A stretch of 37,788 bases of DNA. Origin: a bacterium (GTDB lineage: Bacteria; T1Sed10-126). Positions within the stretch are counted from its first letter, which is position 1. Each line of letters begins with the position of its first letter. Location of the stretch: the NCBI GenBank assembly GCA_003554945.1, contig PWHN01000087.1:1-37788 (forward strand), in the 5' to 3' direction. The position numbers and the translations under genes were made by a program. A model generated the notes under the pieces. That model did not search any database. It was given only the letters and a program-made list of their open reading frames with translations, and had not been told where the DNA came from. Shown here in pieces: positions 1 through 8,742 of the stretch.

Positions 1-767
1 CGCCACCCCATTATTTCATTATGGTTCAGCTCTGGAAATTCGTTGGCCACAGCTATCATTTTAGCATTCTCATTCAGCTGATTCTTCAGTCGTAGAGCCA
101 GGATAGAAGTAAGCGGTTGACTGCCATAAATGAGATTGTAGCAATCGTGAATTTTCTTAGCCAACCTATAGGCAGTATTGTTATCTGCCGACGGCGCTAA
201 TTTTGAGGTAAGCTGCCTTAATTCTTTTAGCGTCTCTTCCAGGGCTTCAGCAGACGGACTGCTGACAAAACCAGAAGCTGCGAGCCAGTAAATTATGGGG
301 AGAAAAAGGTAGGGAGCCGAGGCTCGCGGCGGCTGGCCGGCGGGTATTTTAATTAATCCTATTTGCGAGTCTTCACCGGTAATCTGACCGAGCTCACCGC
401 CACTGGTAACAGCCAGTCGCTTAGCTCCTCGGAGACCTGCCTCCTCAAAAAGAGCCAGCGTCTCCTCCGTATTCCCCGAATAACTTACTCCAATAAAAAG
501 ACTATTCTCATCGACTGCAGCGGGTAAGTCGTAGTAGCGCAGTGCCGTCACCGGTATTTTTAACTTATCGTAGAGAAAACTGGCAACCAAATCACCCGCT
601 ATACCCGACCCGCCCATGCCGCCGACAAATATTGAATCGCAGCTTGTCCGCAGGGGAGAAATTTCACGTCCCAGCTTTACCGCCTGGTCGACCTGCTCGG
701 GAAATTTTTCCAGCCAGTTTAAAAAATTTTCACTATCGTATTTATCAACGAGGGCCTTAATACTCAT
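1..767 (-). CDS. Bifunctional phosphoglucose/phosphomannose isomerase (3'-truncated by window edge)
   Basis: SIS-fold sugar-phosphate isomerase interconverting fructose-6-P with glucose-6-P or mannose-6-P, feeding glycolysis and nucleotide-sugar (envelope) synthesis. I translated it by hand from the ATG at 767; about 255 residues are visible and the C-terminus lies outside the window. The N-terminal SIS domain has FVGGMGGSGIAGD and the phosphate-binding SYSGNTEETL. PPRASAPYLF carries the family's conserved Arg, and NEFPELNHNEIMGW near the edge carries the conserved Glu used in catalysis in the archaeal/bacterial PGI-PMI family. The start overlaps the end of the Enzyme I gene by 11 bases, and the SD GAGAGGAGAG sits just upstream, so it is translationally coupled and is the last visible gene of the operon. 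The His and Lys active-site residues of the C-terminal half cannot be checked. Confidence 0.9.
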   Translation of the reverse strand, partial: MSIKALVDKYDSENFLNWLEKFPEQVDQAVKLGREISPLRTSCDSIFVGGMGGSGIAGDLVASFLYDKLKIPVTALRYYDLPAAVDENSLFIGVSYSGNTEETLALFEEAGLRGAKRLAVTSGGELGQITGEDSQIGLIKIPAGQPPRASAPYLFLPIIYWLAASGFVSSPSAEALEETLKELRQLTSKLAPSADNNTAYRLAKKIHDCYNLIYGSQPLTSILALRLKNQLNENAKMIAVANEFPELNHNEIMGW

Positions 768-2538
768 CCTTTTCTCTCCTCTCGTAGTAATCAAATTCAC
801 GACTTTCCGGGGGAATATCCCGCTCTTTGAGAATATTTTGCACGTAGGGACCAAGGTCAGATCTAACCCATTCTTTAACTTCACTGCGCACACTTAAGGA
901 AAGCGCCTCCTCGGCAAAATCACGCGCTTTTTCTTTAGAACAATGCATCGCAACCAGCTTAACCTCGGGGATACGCATGGGAGCCATGCTTAACTCGTCA
1001 AGCCCAAGTCCCATAAAAAGGGGAGTGAAAATAGGATTGGCTCCTATTTCACCGCACAAACTTATAGAAACATCTTTCTCCCCCACAAGTTCAATCACCC
1101 GGTGTATAAATTGAAAAAGAGTGGGGTCCGGATAATGAACAGCATCAGCTCCGGGAGTTCCAAAACGATCCGCTCCAAGCAGATAATTTAGAAGGTCGTT
1201 AGTTCCAAAACTAATAAAATCCACCAGTGGCAAAATTTCCTCGAGAGAGAAAAAAAGCGAGGGAATTTCAAACATTATACCGAGTGGCGGACGTTTCCAG
1301 CCTTTTCGCCGGGAGAAGCTTTTCATAACTGCAAGCACCTGTTTTACTTCAGCAACGGATCCGACGAGAGGCAGCAACACAGATATATTGTCATGTTTTT
1401 GATAGGCTCTGCACATTGCTCGAAGCTGGGTTTCAAGAACCTCTTTGTTATATAATTCCCGGTAAATACCTCTCCCCCCAACAGATTCCGGTTCGCGGAA
1501 AGTCTGCTTGTCGCCCCCAAAGTCAAAGGTCCGCAAATTAACCGGGTGTGGGGCGAGAAACTCTCCCATCTGGTGGTAGAGTTCTGCCTGGACCGTCTCC
1601 TCCGGCATTTCGCTACTTTTGCCGAGAAAGAGAAACTCGGTTCTAACAAGCCCGGCTCCTTCACCGCCATATTTTTTCAGAAGCGGTATTTCTTCCATTA
1701 GACCGATATTACCGCGCAAAACAAGCGGAAGGCTGTCACTGCTTATATCCCGGGTTCTCTCGCGAATATTGGCTGTAAATTGAGTAAAACGCTGCTGCGC
1801 TTCTTTATGTGACTCCAGGACTTTCTCGTCCGGGTTTAACCAGACCCGATTCTGATTAGCGCTAACAATTGTCATGTCGCCAACAGAGACGTCCTTATAA
1901 AACTCAGATTTCCCAATACCAACGGTAGGAATTTCAAGAGATTGAGCGATCACGGCTATGTGAGAGCTGCGGCTGGTATTTTCAACCACCAGCCCCTCAA
2001 TCTCATAATCTTCGAGAAAGACCGCAATACTCGGGGCAATCCGGCGGGCGACCAGAACACCGCCGTGAGGGAGGCGAGGACGTGATACGGGAGCTTCAAG
2101 ATGGCCAAGAACTCGCATTCCGGCGTCAAGAAAGTCAACAGCACGGGCACTTAGTGATGAACCGTCCGTTTTTTCCAAGAACTGCTCTTCCAGTGTTTTC
2201 ATAGCCCGCATTACTGCCGATTCTGCGCATAGATAATTTTCCCTTATATGAGTAACAACCCGGTTGGTAAAACTGGGGTCTCCAAGAAGGGATTCCTGAA
2301 CTACAAAAAGCTCCCCCAGGTCCTCGAAAAGGGTGTTATTTACATGTTCTATGAGTTCACGGGTGGAGTTTTTAGTTCTTTCCAGAGCCTGGTCGAAACG
2401 TTCCAGCTCTTTTTCAACGGCGTCCGGGTGTATTTCCACCTCATCCATTTCATAGATAAAATCGGGTAAAACAGAAGCGGGACCAAAACCGATTCCGGCG
2501 GAAAGTCCGCGACCGTGGTAAATTTTTCCTTCAACCAT
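757..2538 (-). CDS. ptsI: PTS Enzyme I (phosphoenolpyruvate-protein phosphotransferase)
   Basis: Autophosphorylates from PEP and passes phosphate to HPr; cytoplasmic. From the ATG at 2538 it is 593 residues. The N-terminal domain begins GKIYHGRGLSAGIGFGPAS. The phospho-His is in SRSSHIAVIAQSLEIPTVG (about residue 193), where the usual GGxTSH becomes TSRSSH. The PEP-binding barrel shows RTEFLFL, GGDK and FGTNDL, and the catalytic Cys is in SISLCGEIGANP (about residue 495). The length matches PtsI and there is no GAF domain, so it is not the longer nitrogen-type PtsP. The frame stays open to a TTG at 2568 and an ATG at 2547, but 2538 matches the family N-terminus and overlaps the HPr stop by only 8 bases. 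Its place behind HPr, and the absence of any EIIBC permease, suggest a regulatory phosphorelay. Confidence 0.93.
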   Translation of the reverse strand: MVEGKIYHGRGLSAGIGFGPASVLPDFIYEMDEVEIHPDAVEKELERFDQALERTKNSTRELIEHVNNTLFEDLGELFVVQESLLGDPSFTNRVVTHIRENYLCAESAVMRAMKTLEEQFLEKTDGSSLSARAVDFLDAGMRVLGHLEAPVSRPRLPHGGVLVARRIAPSIAVFLEDYEIEGLVVENTSRSSHIAVIAQSLEIPTVGIGKSEFYKDVSVGDMTIVSANQNRVWLNPDEKVLESHKEAQQRFTQFTANIRERTRDISSDSLPLVLRGNIGLMEEIPLLKKYGGEGAGLVRTEFLFLGKSSEMPEETVQAELYHQMGEFLAPHPVNLRTFDFGGDKQTFREPESVGGRGIYRELYNKEVLETQLRAMCRAYQKHDNISVLLPLVGSVAEVKQVLAVMKSFSRRKGWKRPPLGIMFEIPSLFFSLEEILPLVDFISFGTNDLLNYLLGADRFGTPGADAVHYPDPTLFQFIHRVIELVGEKDVSISLCGEIGANPIFTPLFMGLGLDELSMAPMRIPEVKLVAMHCSKEKARDFAEEALSLSVRSEVKEWVRSDLGPYVQNILKERDIPPESREFDYYERREKDEY

Positions 2539-2809
2539 TCGAATCATCTCGATAAAAATTATTTTCAAAAAGATCTTCCAGGGCCTGCATCGCCCTTTCC
2601 TCGTCCTCGCCTTTTACGAGGGCTTCGACCTCGGTTCCCGGGGCGGCCGCGAGCATCATCAAGTCAAGAACGCTGGCAGCATTCGCTTCGGCATTTTCGT
2701 TGCGCAGTGTGACCGTGGATTCATACTCTGCCATAGTTCTAACAATCATCTGGGCCGAACGGGCATGCAGACCCGAGGCTGAGTTGACCTTCAAAACTTT
2801 TTCCTGCAC
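2531..2809 (-). CDS. ptsH: HPr-family phosphocarrier protein
   Basis: Carries phosphate from Enzyme I to an EIIA domain. The 92-residue protein has His15 in SASGLHARSA, the site phosphorylated by Enzyme I, and Ser46 in AASVLDLMMLAA, equivalent to the HPr-kinase site of Firmicutes HPr. The LMMLAA stretch is closer to nitrogen-type HPr (NPr) and to HPr of diderm lineages than to the Firmicutes SIMGVMSLG consensus. The start is GTG at 2809, two bases after the yvcK stop. A short acidic C-terminal tail (about residues 83-92) overlaps the Enzyme I start. No HPr kinase gene lies in the window, so whether Ser46 is used is unknown. In gene order this position matches npr of Proteobacteria and crh of Bacillus. 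Confidence 0.93.
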   Translation of the reverse strand: MQEKVLKVNSASGLHARSAQMIVRTMAEYESTVTLRNENAEANAASVLDLMMLAAAPGTEVEALVKGEDEERAMQALEDLFENNFYRDDSNG

Positions 2810-2811
2810 CG

Positions 2812-4053
2812 CTAACCGGCACCTCCCCAGAAGTTGACGATACTTTCTAACCGTTCAACCACTGCCTGAACGTCATGACGAATATGTTCGTCCACTTCAA
2901 TAAAATTTCGAGCGTCTATTTTTGCACCATATTTTTTTACGGTTTCATAATCAAACCTTACCTGCTGCGCACCTTCAGTTTCATATTCTTCCCTGATCTC
3001 TCTTGGAGCCTGACGGGTGTTGACCAGGATGTGATCAAATTCTACGGGCTGTGGAGGAATTTCTTTAAAAGCCTCAAGATGATCACTAACACGATAATCG
3101 TCAGTCTCACCCGCCTGGGTCATCAGGTTACAAATATATACTACGGGTGCTGTAGTTTCACATACGGCAGAACATAGCTGCGGTTCCAGAAAGTTGGTCA
3201 ATATCGAAGTATAGAGACTACCGGGACCAACAACAACCAGGTCGGCGTCCGCGACAGCCGAAATGGCTTCCGGATTAGGTCGGGCCGGCTGTGGCTCAAC
3301 CTCCAGCGATTCAATCCGCTTGCCGGCGGAAGTAATACTGGTTTCACCGACGTATTGCGAACCATCGCTCATTTTAGCTCGCAACTCGGGGTGACCAAGC
3401 ATAGCAGGAAGAACTTTACCCTGGATGGCAAGAACCTCGGAACAGGCCCTGATCGCCTCCGGAAAACCGCCATGAATATCTGATAACGCAGTCAGCAAAA
3501 TATTACCAAGGCTGTGACCGGCGAGCTCGGTTTCGCCGCTGAAACGGTAGGTAAAAAGCTCGGCAAGCCGCTGCTCCTCAGGAGCAAGAGCAACCAGGCA
3601 ATTTCTTAAATCACCGGGGGCGGGCAAATCAAAGTCATCGCGCAGCCGACCACTGCTTCCACCATCGTCGGTCACCGCCACTACTGCTGTAATATTGACG
3701 GTATATTCCTTCAGTCCTCTAAGAAAAGTTGACAACCCGGTTCCACCGCCTATAGCAACTATTGAGGGGCCACTCTGCAACCGTGAGCGGCGGCGTAATT
3801 TTAAGATCAGCGGTTCACTGTCAGTATATATTTTACTAACAAGTGAAAAAATAAGTCCAAGTAAAGCCAGTCCTATCAACAGCAATCCCAGGAAGGTAAG
3901 CAAGTAAGCACGCAGTCCCAGACCGGTCAGCGACGGTAAATACTCGTCAAGAAAACCGCTTAAGCCCAGGGCGAGAATAAACCCGCCAACCAGGGTAAGG
4001 CTGATCCAGCGTTTCAAACCCAGCCCCGGTTTGAGCCAGTTGATCATACGCAT
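2812..4053 (-). CDS. yvcK: YvcK-family gluconeogenesis factor with N-terminal membrane anchor
   Basis: CofD-like family protein; in Bacillus YvcK is needed for growth on gluconeogenic carbon and for correct cell shape, and binds UDP-sugars. The protein has 413 residues. Residues about 15-37 and 47-72 are hydrophobic and form two membrane segments. The CofD-like domain then begins with IVAIGGGTGLSTFLRGL (about 98-114), followed by VTDDGGSSGRLR, the APGDLRNCLVAL loop, GHSLGNILL, and VVVGPGSLYTSILTNFL. The short Bacillus YvcK lacks the membrane part; longer versions occur in Clostridia-like and other lineages. The ATG overlaps the rapZ stop (TGATG), so the two are coupled. The WhiA gene that usually follows yvcK in Firmicutes is absent and HPr follows directly. 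Confidence 0.92.
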   Translation of the reverse strand: MRMINWLKPGLGLKRWISLTLVGGFILALGLSGFLDEYLPSLTGLGLRAYLLTFLGLLLIGLALLGLIFSLVSKIYTDSEPLILKLRRRSRLQSGPSIVAIGGGTGLSTFLRGLKEYTVNITAVVAVTDDGGSSGRLRDDFDLPAPGDLRNCLVALAPEEQRLAELFTYRFSGETELAGHSLGNILLTALSDIHGGFPEAIRACSEVLAIQGKVLPAMLGHPELRAKMSDGSQYVGETSITSAGKRIESLEVEPQPARPNPEAISAVADADLVVVGPGSLYTSILTNFLEPQLCSAVCETTAPVVYICNLMTQAGETDDYRVSDHLEAFKEIPPQPVEFDHILVNTRQAPREIREEYETEGAQQVRFDYETVKKYGAKIDARNFIEVDEHIRHDVQAVVERLESIVNFWGGAG

Positions 4054-4940
4054 CAGGCTTCCTCCCCCCGTGACTCCTTCCCCGTTAAATCACGATGTGT
4101 CACCGAGATGTTTAAAAAACGCTGGCCCTTAAATCTTTTGGCTAACTGTTCAACCAGATAAACCGAGCGGTGGCGGCCACCGGTACATCCCAACCCAACC
4201 GATATACCAAGTTTATCCGTCGTGTGATAAGAGTCTATAACAGGATCTAAAAAATCTCCGACGCTGTTAAGATAAATATTAACTTCCGGATTTTCGACGA
4301 AATAATCTTCGATTTCTTTATCCAAACCGGTTTTTTCTTTTAACTCTGGTTCATAATAAGGGTTGGGCAAAAAACGGCAGTCAAACATAAAATCAAGATG
4401 AGCCGGCGGTCCGTTTTTAAAACCAAAGCTCACCAGTGATAGTATCAGGTTTTTCTGGGGAGAATTGGAGACAATATCTGCGAGCAATCGTTTCAACTGG
4501 TGTATATTGATACGCGTGGTATCAAGAATCAAATCAGCCTTTTCCCTTACCGAAGTAAGCAGTTTACGCTCTTTTTCAATCGCTTTTTCGAGATCAAGGT
4601 TTTCGGAAAGCGGGTGCGGTCGGCGCGACTCCTGATAGCGCCTCAAGAGCTCTTCCGTTGATGCTTCGAGAAAAAGTATCTTCAGTTGAACATCATTTTT
4701 GTCTGTAAAGTATTCCAGGAGCTCCGGAAACTGTTCGACAAATTTTTCCTCGCGGGCGTCAAGAATCAGAGCAACCTCTGACTCGTCCTTTTTTTGACCG
4801 ACCAGTTCAACAAAAGATTGAACCAGCTCGCCCGGCAGATTATCTACACAGGCTATCCCCAGATCTTCAAATATTTGCAGCGCATGGCTTTTCCCGGCTC
4901 CTGAAAGACCGGTTACAAGGTAACAGGTAATTTTACTCAT
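4053..4940 (-). CDS. rapZ: RapZ/YvcJ nucleotide-binding regulator
   Basis: RapZ is an RNA-binding adaptor controlling glucosamine-6-phosphate synthase mRNA through small RNAs in E. coli; YvcJ of Bacillus is a GTP/ATP-hydrolysing homologue. The 295-residue protein shows the P-loop GLSGAGKS at residues 11-18, an N-terminal kinase-like domain with LFLEASTEELLRRYQESRR, and the C-terminal domain with DCRFLPNPYY and GLGCTGGRHRSVYLVEQLA, which in RapZ holds the RNA- and metabolite-binding site. Length is typical of the family (about 285-295). It sits between the PtsN-like IIA gene and yvcK, bridging the proteobacterial and Firmicutes neighbourhoods. SD is GGAG seven bases before the ATG. Whether it acts on small RNAs in this organism cannot be told from sequence. 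Confidence 0.95.
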   Translation of the reverse strand: MSKITCYLVTGLSGAGKSHALQIFEDLGIACVDNLPGELVQSFVELVGQKKDESEVALILDAREEKFVEQFPELLEYFTDKNDVQLKILFLEASTEELLRRYQESRRPHPLSENLDLEKAIEKERKLLTSVREKADLILDTTRINIHQLKRLLADIVSNSPQKNLILSLVSFGFKNGPPAHLDFMFDCRFLPNPYYEPELKEKTGLDKEIEDYFVENPEVNIYLNSVGDFLDPVIDSYHTTDKLGISVGLGCTGGRHRSVYLVEQLAKRFKGQRFLNISVTHRDLTGKESRGEEA

Positions 4941-4972
4941 TACCCGGCTCCAAATCTAAGGGGTCCTGTTAA

Positions 4973-5461
4973 TTACTGCTGGTCTTCCTGCTCGCTAATA
5001 ACCTCGATTATTGCCTCTTCCGAATCCCCTTCGATCAAGCGACTGCGGAACTCCGTGTTTTTCAGCATGCGGCTGATTCGGGCGAGAGCCCGGACGTGTA
5101 GCCCTGCTTCTTCTTCGGGGGAGATGAGCAGAAAAATCAATTTGGCGGGTTTGCCGTCCAATGATTTGAAATCCACTCCATTTTCGCTGCGACCAAAAGC
5201 TGCAACCAGTGAATCGACAGCACTTGACTTGGCGTGAGGTATGGCAACGCCATTACCAATACCTGTGCTCAGTATTTCCTCCCGCTCAGTAATTGCTTTC
5301 AAAGCCTCATCGGCGTCAGAAACTTTTCCGGCATCGGCAAGCAAATCTATCAACTCGCGAAAAACTTCGTCTCTCGTTTCTGCCTCAAGTTGAGGTTCAA
5401 TTACATCCTCAGTTAGTAATTCTGCTATACCGATGGAATCCGCTCGTTCTAATGTTGCCAT
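4973..5461 (-). CDS. ptsN: PTS IIA component, PtsN (nitrogen-regulatory) type
   Basis: Phosphate acceptor of the PTS; PtsN-type IIA proteins regulate potassium, nitrogen and carbon metabolism rather than carrying sugar. The 162 residues form a single EIIA fructose/mannitol-type domain with the active His76 in GNGVAIPHAKSSAV, preceded by REEILSTGIGNG and followed by FLLISPEEEAGLHVRALARISRML. There is no IIB or IIC domain. The N-terminus is slightly longer than E. coli PtsN. AGGAGG lies nine bases before the ATG. It lies between hpf and rapZ exactly as ptsN does in Proteobacteria, which is the main reason for calling it regulatory. Confidence 0.92.
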   Translation of the reverse strand: MATLERADSIGIAELLTEDVIEPQLEAETRDEVFRELIDLLADAGKVSDADEALKAITEREEILSTGIGNGVAIPHAKSSAVDSLVAAFGRSENGVDFKSLDGKPAKLIFLLISPEEEAGLHVRALARISRMLKNTEFRSRLIEGDSEEAIIEVISEQEDQQ

Positions 5462-5490
5462 GTATACGCTCCTCCTATTGAGTAAACTTC

Positions 5491-6063
5491 TTAATGTCCC
5501 GTTTCTATAACTCCGTAGTTACCGTCATTTCGCTGGTAAACTACGTTAATATCTTCAGTTACCTGGTTAGTAAATACAAAAAAATTATATCCTAAGTTTT
5601 CCATCTGTAAGACGGCTTCCTCGACCGACATTGGTTTTGCCGTAAGCGTCTGCCGCCTGATTATTTCGCTTTCTTCCTCATCACCGTCGTCCCGCTCTTC
5701 AGCCAGAGAAAATACTTTTGAAGCAAGCTTGCGGTTCGGACCGTTCAAATCTTTCTTACGGTGGTCAGTAACCCTGTCGTGATAACGGCGTAACTGCCGG
5801 GCCAGCTTATCCACGGCTAAGTCGATGGATGCATACATATCCGGCGTTTCCGCCTGCCCCTCAAAAAACTCTCCTACCCCGTTCAGCTGCAAATCAATCT
5901 TCTGTCTCTCCCCCTCTACTTCCATTTTTATTTTCATGTTTGCTACCTGATCTTCATCCAAGCTAAGGTATTTTAACAATTTTTCCGTCCGTTTTCGAGC
6001 ATAATTTTTCAGAGGTTCAGTTAACTCCATGTTCTGCCCCACAAATTGGTACTCCATACTCAT
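5491..6063 (-). CDS. hpf: Ribosome hibernation promoting factor, long form
   Basis: Binds the 30S subunit in stationary phase and dimerises ribosomes into inactive 100S particles. The 190-residue protein has the S30AE/YfiA domain at about residues 1-100 (MEYQFVGQNMELTEPLKNYA...) and the C-terminal dimerisation domain at about 135-188 (KPMSVEEAVLQMENLGYNFF, then NVVYQRNDGNYGVIE), joined by an acidic linker. This is the long HPF of most bacteria, not the short gamma-proteobacterial form, even though the gene sits between rpoN and ptsN as the short form does in E. coli. AGGAGG ten bases upstream supports the first ATG (6063) over the one two codons later. Confidence 0.95.
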   Translation of the reverse strand: MSMEYQFVGQNMELTEPLKNYARKRTEKLLKYLSLDEDQVANMKIKMEVEGERQKIDLQLNGVGEFFEGQAETPDMYASIDLAVDKLARQLRRYHDRVTDHRKKDLNGPNRKLASKVFSLAEERDDGDEEESEIIRRQTLTAKPMSVEEAVLQMENLGYNFFVFTNQVTEDINVVYQRNDGNYGVIETGH

Positions 6064-6102
6064 AGTAAATCAGCCTCCTCAGGCAAAAAATAAGGGCGTA
6101 AA

Positions 6103-7527
6103 TTAATTATAAGTTACTCTCTGTCGTAATTTGCGTTTCGGTATTTGCATCTGTTTACGATATTTAGAAACGGTCCGGCGACCTATTTCCACCCCTTCTT
6201 CGGCTAATTTTTCTTTTATTTCACGGTCGTTCAAGGGATTAGTCTTGTCCTCGTTTTCCACTATTTCCTTTAACATCGCGCGAACTGCAACCGCGGAGAC
6301 CTCGCCGCCATTCGTTGTTTTTAGAGCCGGGGCAAAGAAAAACCCAAGTTCATACAATCCGCGGGGGGTTTGAACATATTTATCACGCACCGCCCGACTA
6401 ACGGTAGACTCGTGAAGCTCTACCGCATCCGCTACCTCCTGCATCACCAGCGGTTTGATCCCCTTCTCGCCCTCCGTGAAAAAATCGTCCTGTCGTTCAA
6501 AAATTTCATATACAACTTTATATAAAGTCTGCTGCCTTTGATAAATACAGTTAATAATCCACAACGCACCGCTTAACTTTTCTTTTACGTATTCAACTAA
6601 CTCCGGGTCTTCACTCTCCAGCATTGACCGGTAGCGGGCGTTAATCCGCAGGGGCGGAAGCCCTCCCTCGTTTAGAATCACAGTTAGTTTTCCATTAACT
6701 TTACGGACATAGACGTCGGGTTCCAGATATTGACGGCTCAGTATTTCAAAACGACGCCCGGGGCGGGGCTCCAGTTCTCGCACCAGGTCAGCTATCTGCT
6801 GCACCTGCTCGGGTTCAATTCCCACCGCCGAGCTTATTTTTTTGTATGAGCGTTTTTCCAGATCCTCAAGGTGCTCCTCAATCACTACATCTGATTTTGG
6901 CGGAATCTCTTCCTCTAACTGTCTAAGCTGAAGGAGAAGAACCTCTTCCAGGTTACGGCCGCCGACTCCCGGTGGCTCCAGTCTCTGGATCAGACGAAGC
7001 AGCTCTTCCAGTTCTTCTCTATCCACTTCCCGCTCGGCAGCTATTTGTTCGAGATCACCGGTAAAATATCCGTCCGCATCTAAATGAGAGATCAAAAGTT
7101 GAGATAACTTTTCATCACGTTCAGTAAGTTCCTGCAGCTGCAGTTGCCTGGTTAAAAAGTCCTGCAAAGTTTCATGCTCTTCAGCCAGGGCGCGCAAGCT
7201 ATCCTCGGAGCTGCTGCCGCGACCACTACCGGTAAAAGAAAGCTGAACGTCATCACCGGGATTTATTAAATCCTCCCAGTCTATTTCCTCCTCAATTTCA
7301 GTTTCTTCCAGATCCTCCTCCGAAAATTCGTCCTCTTCGTGTTCTTCGCGTCGCATCTCCAGGAGAGGATTTTCCTGTATTTTTGAGGTTAACCACTGTT
7401 CGATTCGTTGCTTGGGATATTGAAGCAGCTTGATAGCCTGCTGATGTTTCTGTGAGACAATCAATCGCTGTTTTTGTGTCTGTTTCTGCTGTGTGGAAAC
7501 GCTCTGCCCCAGTTGCAGTTCAGACAT
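6103..7527 (-). CDS. rpoN: RNA polymerase sigma-54 factor
   Basis: Alternative sigma factor recognising -24/-12 promoters and needing AAA+ enhancer-binding activators. The 474 residues follow the usual layout: region I at 1-55, Gln-rich (QQKQTQKQRLIVSQKHQQAI) and ending IQENPLLEM; a strongly acidic region II at about 60-100; a core-binding domain; and the C-terminal DNA-binding domain with an HTH (about 365-390, VADAVELHESTVSRAVRDKY) and the RpoN box near residue 450, read as RRTVSKYRKQ instead of the common ARRTVAKYR. The start overlaps no neighbour; lptB ends six bases upstream. Linkage to lptB and hpf is as in Proteobacteria. No activator gene lies in the window. Confidence 0.96.
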   Translation of the reverse strand: MSELQLGQSVSTQQKQTQKQRLIVSQKHQQAIKLLQYPKQRIEQWLTSKIQENPLLEMRREEHEEDEFSEEDLEETEIEEEIDWEDLINPGDDVQLSFTGSGRGSSSEDSLRALAEEHETLQDFLTRQLQLQELTERDEKLSQLLISHLDADGYFTGDLEQIAAEREVDREELEELLRLIQRLEPPGVGGRNLEEVLLLQLRQLEEEIPPKSDVVIEEHLEDLEKRSYKKISSAVGIEPEQVQQIADLVRELEPRPGRRFEILSRQYLEPDVYVRKVNGKLTVILNEGGLPPLRINARYRSMLESEDPELVEYVKEKLSGALWIINCIYQRQQTLYKVVYEIFERQDDFFTEGEKGIKPLVMQEVADAVELHESTVSRAVRDKYVQTPRGLYELGFFFAPALKTTNGGEVSAVAVRAMLKEIVENEDKTNPLNDREIKEKLAEEGVEIGRRTVSKYRKQMQIPKRKLRQRVTYN

Positions 7528-7532
7528 TATCC

Positions 7533-8273
7533 TTATATAACCCCCGGTTCACTTACAAAGGTGTTGCCCAGATAAACCTGTTTTGCCCGGTCGTCCTTCT
7601 TTATCTTTTCGGGAGGTCCGGAACAGAGTATCCTCCCCTGGTTCAAAATATAAGAGCGATCCGTAATTGCAAGAGTTTCACGAACATTATGATCGGTTAT
7701 TAAAACACCGATGCCACGTTCTTTGAGCATTCGCACGAGGTTCTGAATTTCTTCGACTGCAATCGGATCAATACCGGCGAAAGGCTCGTCAAGGAGTAGA
7801 AAATCTGGTTGAGGGATAAGAGCGCGTGCTATTTCAACGCGGCGGCGCTCGCCGCCGGAGAGCGAACTTCCGGCGGAGTCCCGTACTTTTTCCAGGGAAA
7901 ACTCCTCCAGTAACTCCTGCACCCGTGATTGACGCTTTTCACTGTCAGGCTCTACCAGCTCCAGGATTGCCTGGAAATTTTCTTTAACAGTCAGGTTTCT
8001 AAAAACAGAGGCGGCCTGGGGCAAATAACCCAGCCCCAGCTCGGCCCGCTTATAAAGTGGTTGCGACGTTATGTCTGTGCCATTTAAGAATACTTTCCCC
8101 TCTTCCGGCGTTACCAGCCCAACCATCATGAGAAAGGTAGTCGTCTTACCAGCTCCGTTAGGTCCAAGAAGACCGGTTATTTCTCCACCTTCCACAAATA
8201 AATCCACACCGTTCACAACCGGACGACCATGGTATCTTTTTTCGAGACCGCGCGCCTCAAGTTCAGTCGTCAA
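7533..8273 (-). CDS. lptB: LPS export ABC transporter ATPase LptB
   Basis: Cytoplasmic ATPase of LptB2FGC, which extracts LPS from the inner membrane and drives it along LptA. Motifs with the 246-residue start: Walker A GPNGAGKT (about 37-44), Q-loop GYLPQAASVFRNLTVKEN, signature LSGGERRRVEIARAL, Walker B FLLLDEPFAGIDPI and the switch His in LITDHNVRETL. The ERRRVEIARAL and EPFAGIDPI strings are hallmarks of LptB. I place the start at the TTG at 8273 because AGGAGG lies six bases upstream and the family begins here; the frame is open 16 codons further to an ATG at 8321, which would bury it in lptA. The coding region overlaps the end of lptA by 11 bases. Confidence 0.94.
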   Translation of the reverse strand: MTTELEARGLEKRYHGRPVVNGVDLFVEGGEITGLLGPNGAGKTTTFLMMVGLVTPEEGKVFLNGTDITSQPLYKRAELGLGYLPQAASVFRNLTVKENFQAILELVEPDSEKRQSRVQELLEEFSLEKVRDSAGSSLSGGERRRVEIARALIPQPDFLLLDEPFAGIDPIAVEEIQNLVRMLKERGIGVLITDHNVRETLAITDRSYILNQGRILCSGPPEKIKKDDRAKQVYLGNTFVSEPGVI

Positions 8274-8742
8274 CTTTTTCCTCCTTTCGCGGCTTAAAAC
8301 TGCCCCGAACTCCATTTTCAACCCTCAGGCGACGGGCGGGACCGTCAAACCACATCCGTTCCCCCCGGAGTTCACTATCGCCGTCAAACAAATAAGCGTT
8401 TCCCGTCAACACCCCGGTATCCGCACCGGGATAATAATCGGCTCGGTCTCCTCGGGCCTGCCAGCGCTCGTGCTTAAATTCTACATTACCCAGCGCCTTA
8501 ATGTTAATTATATCCTCCAACTCTTCCCGATAAAATATTTCCATGGTGTCTGCAGTTAGAACCGCAGTATCACTTGATACTTCGACGCCGCCTACTAACA
8601 GGGCTCGTTCCCTGAGATGCTCGACTTCAAGCCGGTCGGCTGATATTTCATAACGACCGTAGGCGGCACCACTACAAACAAAGACCAGCGCGGCCAGAAC
8701 CGTTAATATCCCTGAAATTTTACTTCCGATTTTAATTCTAAT
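8263..8742 (-). CDS. lptA: LptA-like periplasmic LPS-bridge protein with non-canonical start
   Basis: LptA (OstA-like) forms the beta-jellyroll bridge that carries LPS across the periplasm. Residues after the first in-frame ATG (8544) match the family only in part. Reading upstream in the same frame gives a full signal peptide (basic start IRIKIGSKIS, hydrophobic ILTVLAALVFVCSGAAYG) and then a beta-rich region (YEISADRLEVEHLRERALLV...). The frame is open to a stop at 8800-8802 but contains no ATG, GTG or TTG before 8544. The best start is an ATT at 8742 or 8736, behind the SD AGGAGG (8746-8751), giving about 159 residues. A sequencing indel is the alternative. The gene overlaps the end of lptC and the start of lptB, as expected for an lptCAB operon. 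LptA is mostly assigned by context, since the family is poorly conserved. Confidence 0.75.
   Translation of the reverse strand: MRIKIGSKISGILTVLAALVFVCSGAAYGRYEISADRLEVEHLRERALLVGGVEVSSDTAVLTADTMEIFYREELEDIINIKALGNVEFKHERWQARGDRADYYPGADTGVLTGNAYLFDGDSELRGERMWFDGPARRLRVENGVRGSFKPRKEEKVDD

Noticed and set aside
8703-8742. Programmed -1 frameshift joining lptC to lptA
   Set aside because: The lptC end reads A AAA TTT, which does not fit the X XXY YYZ slippery pattern, and a fusion would place a signal peptide in mid-protein. Non-canonical start or indel is simpler.
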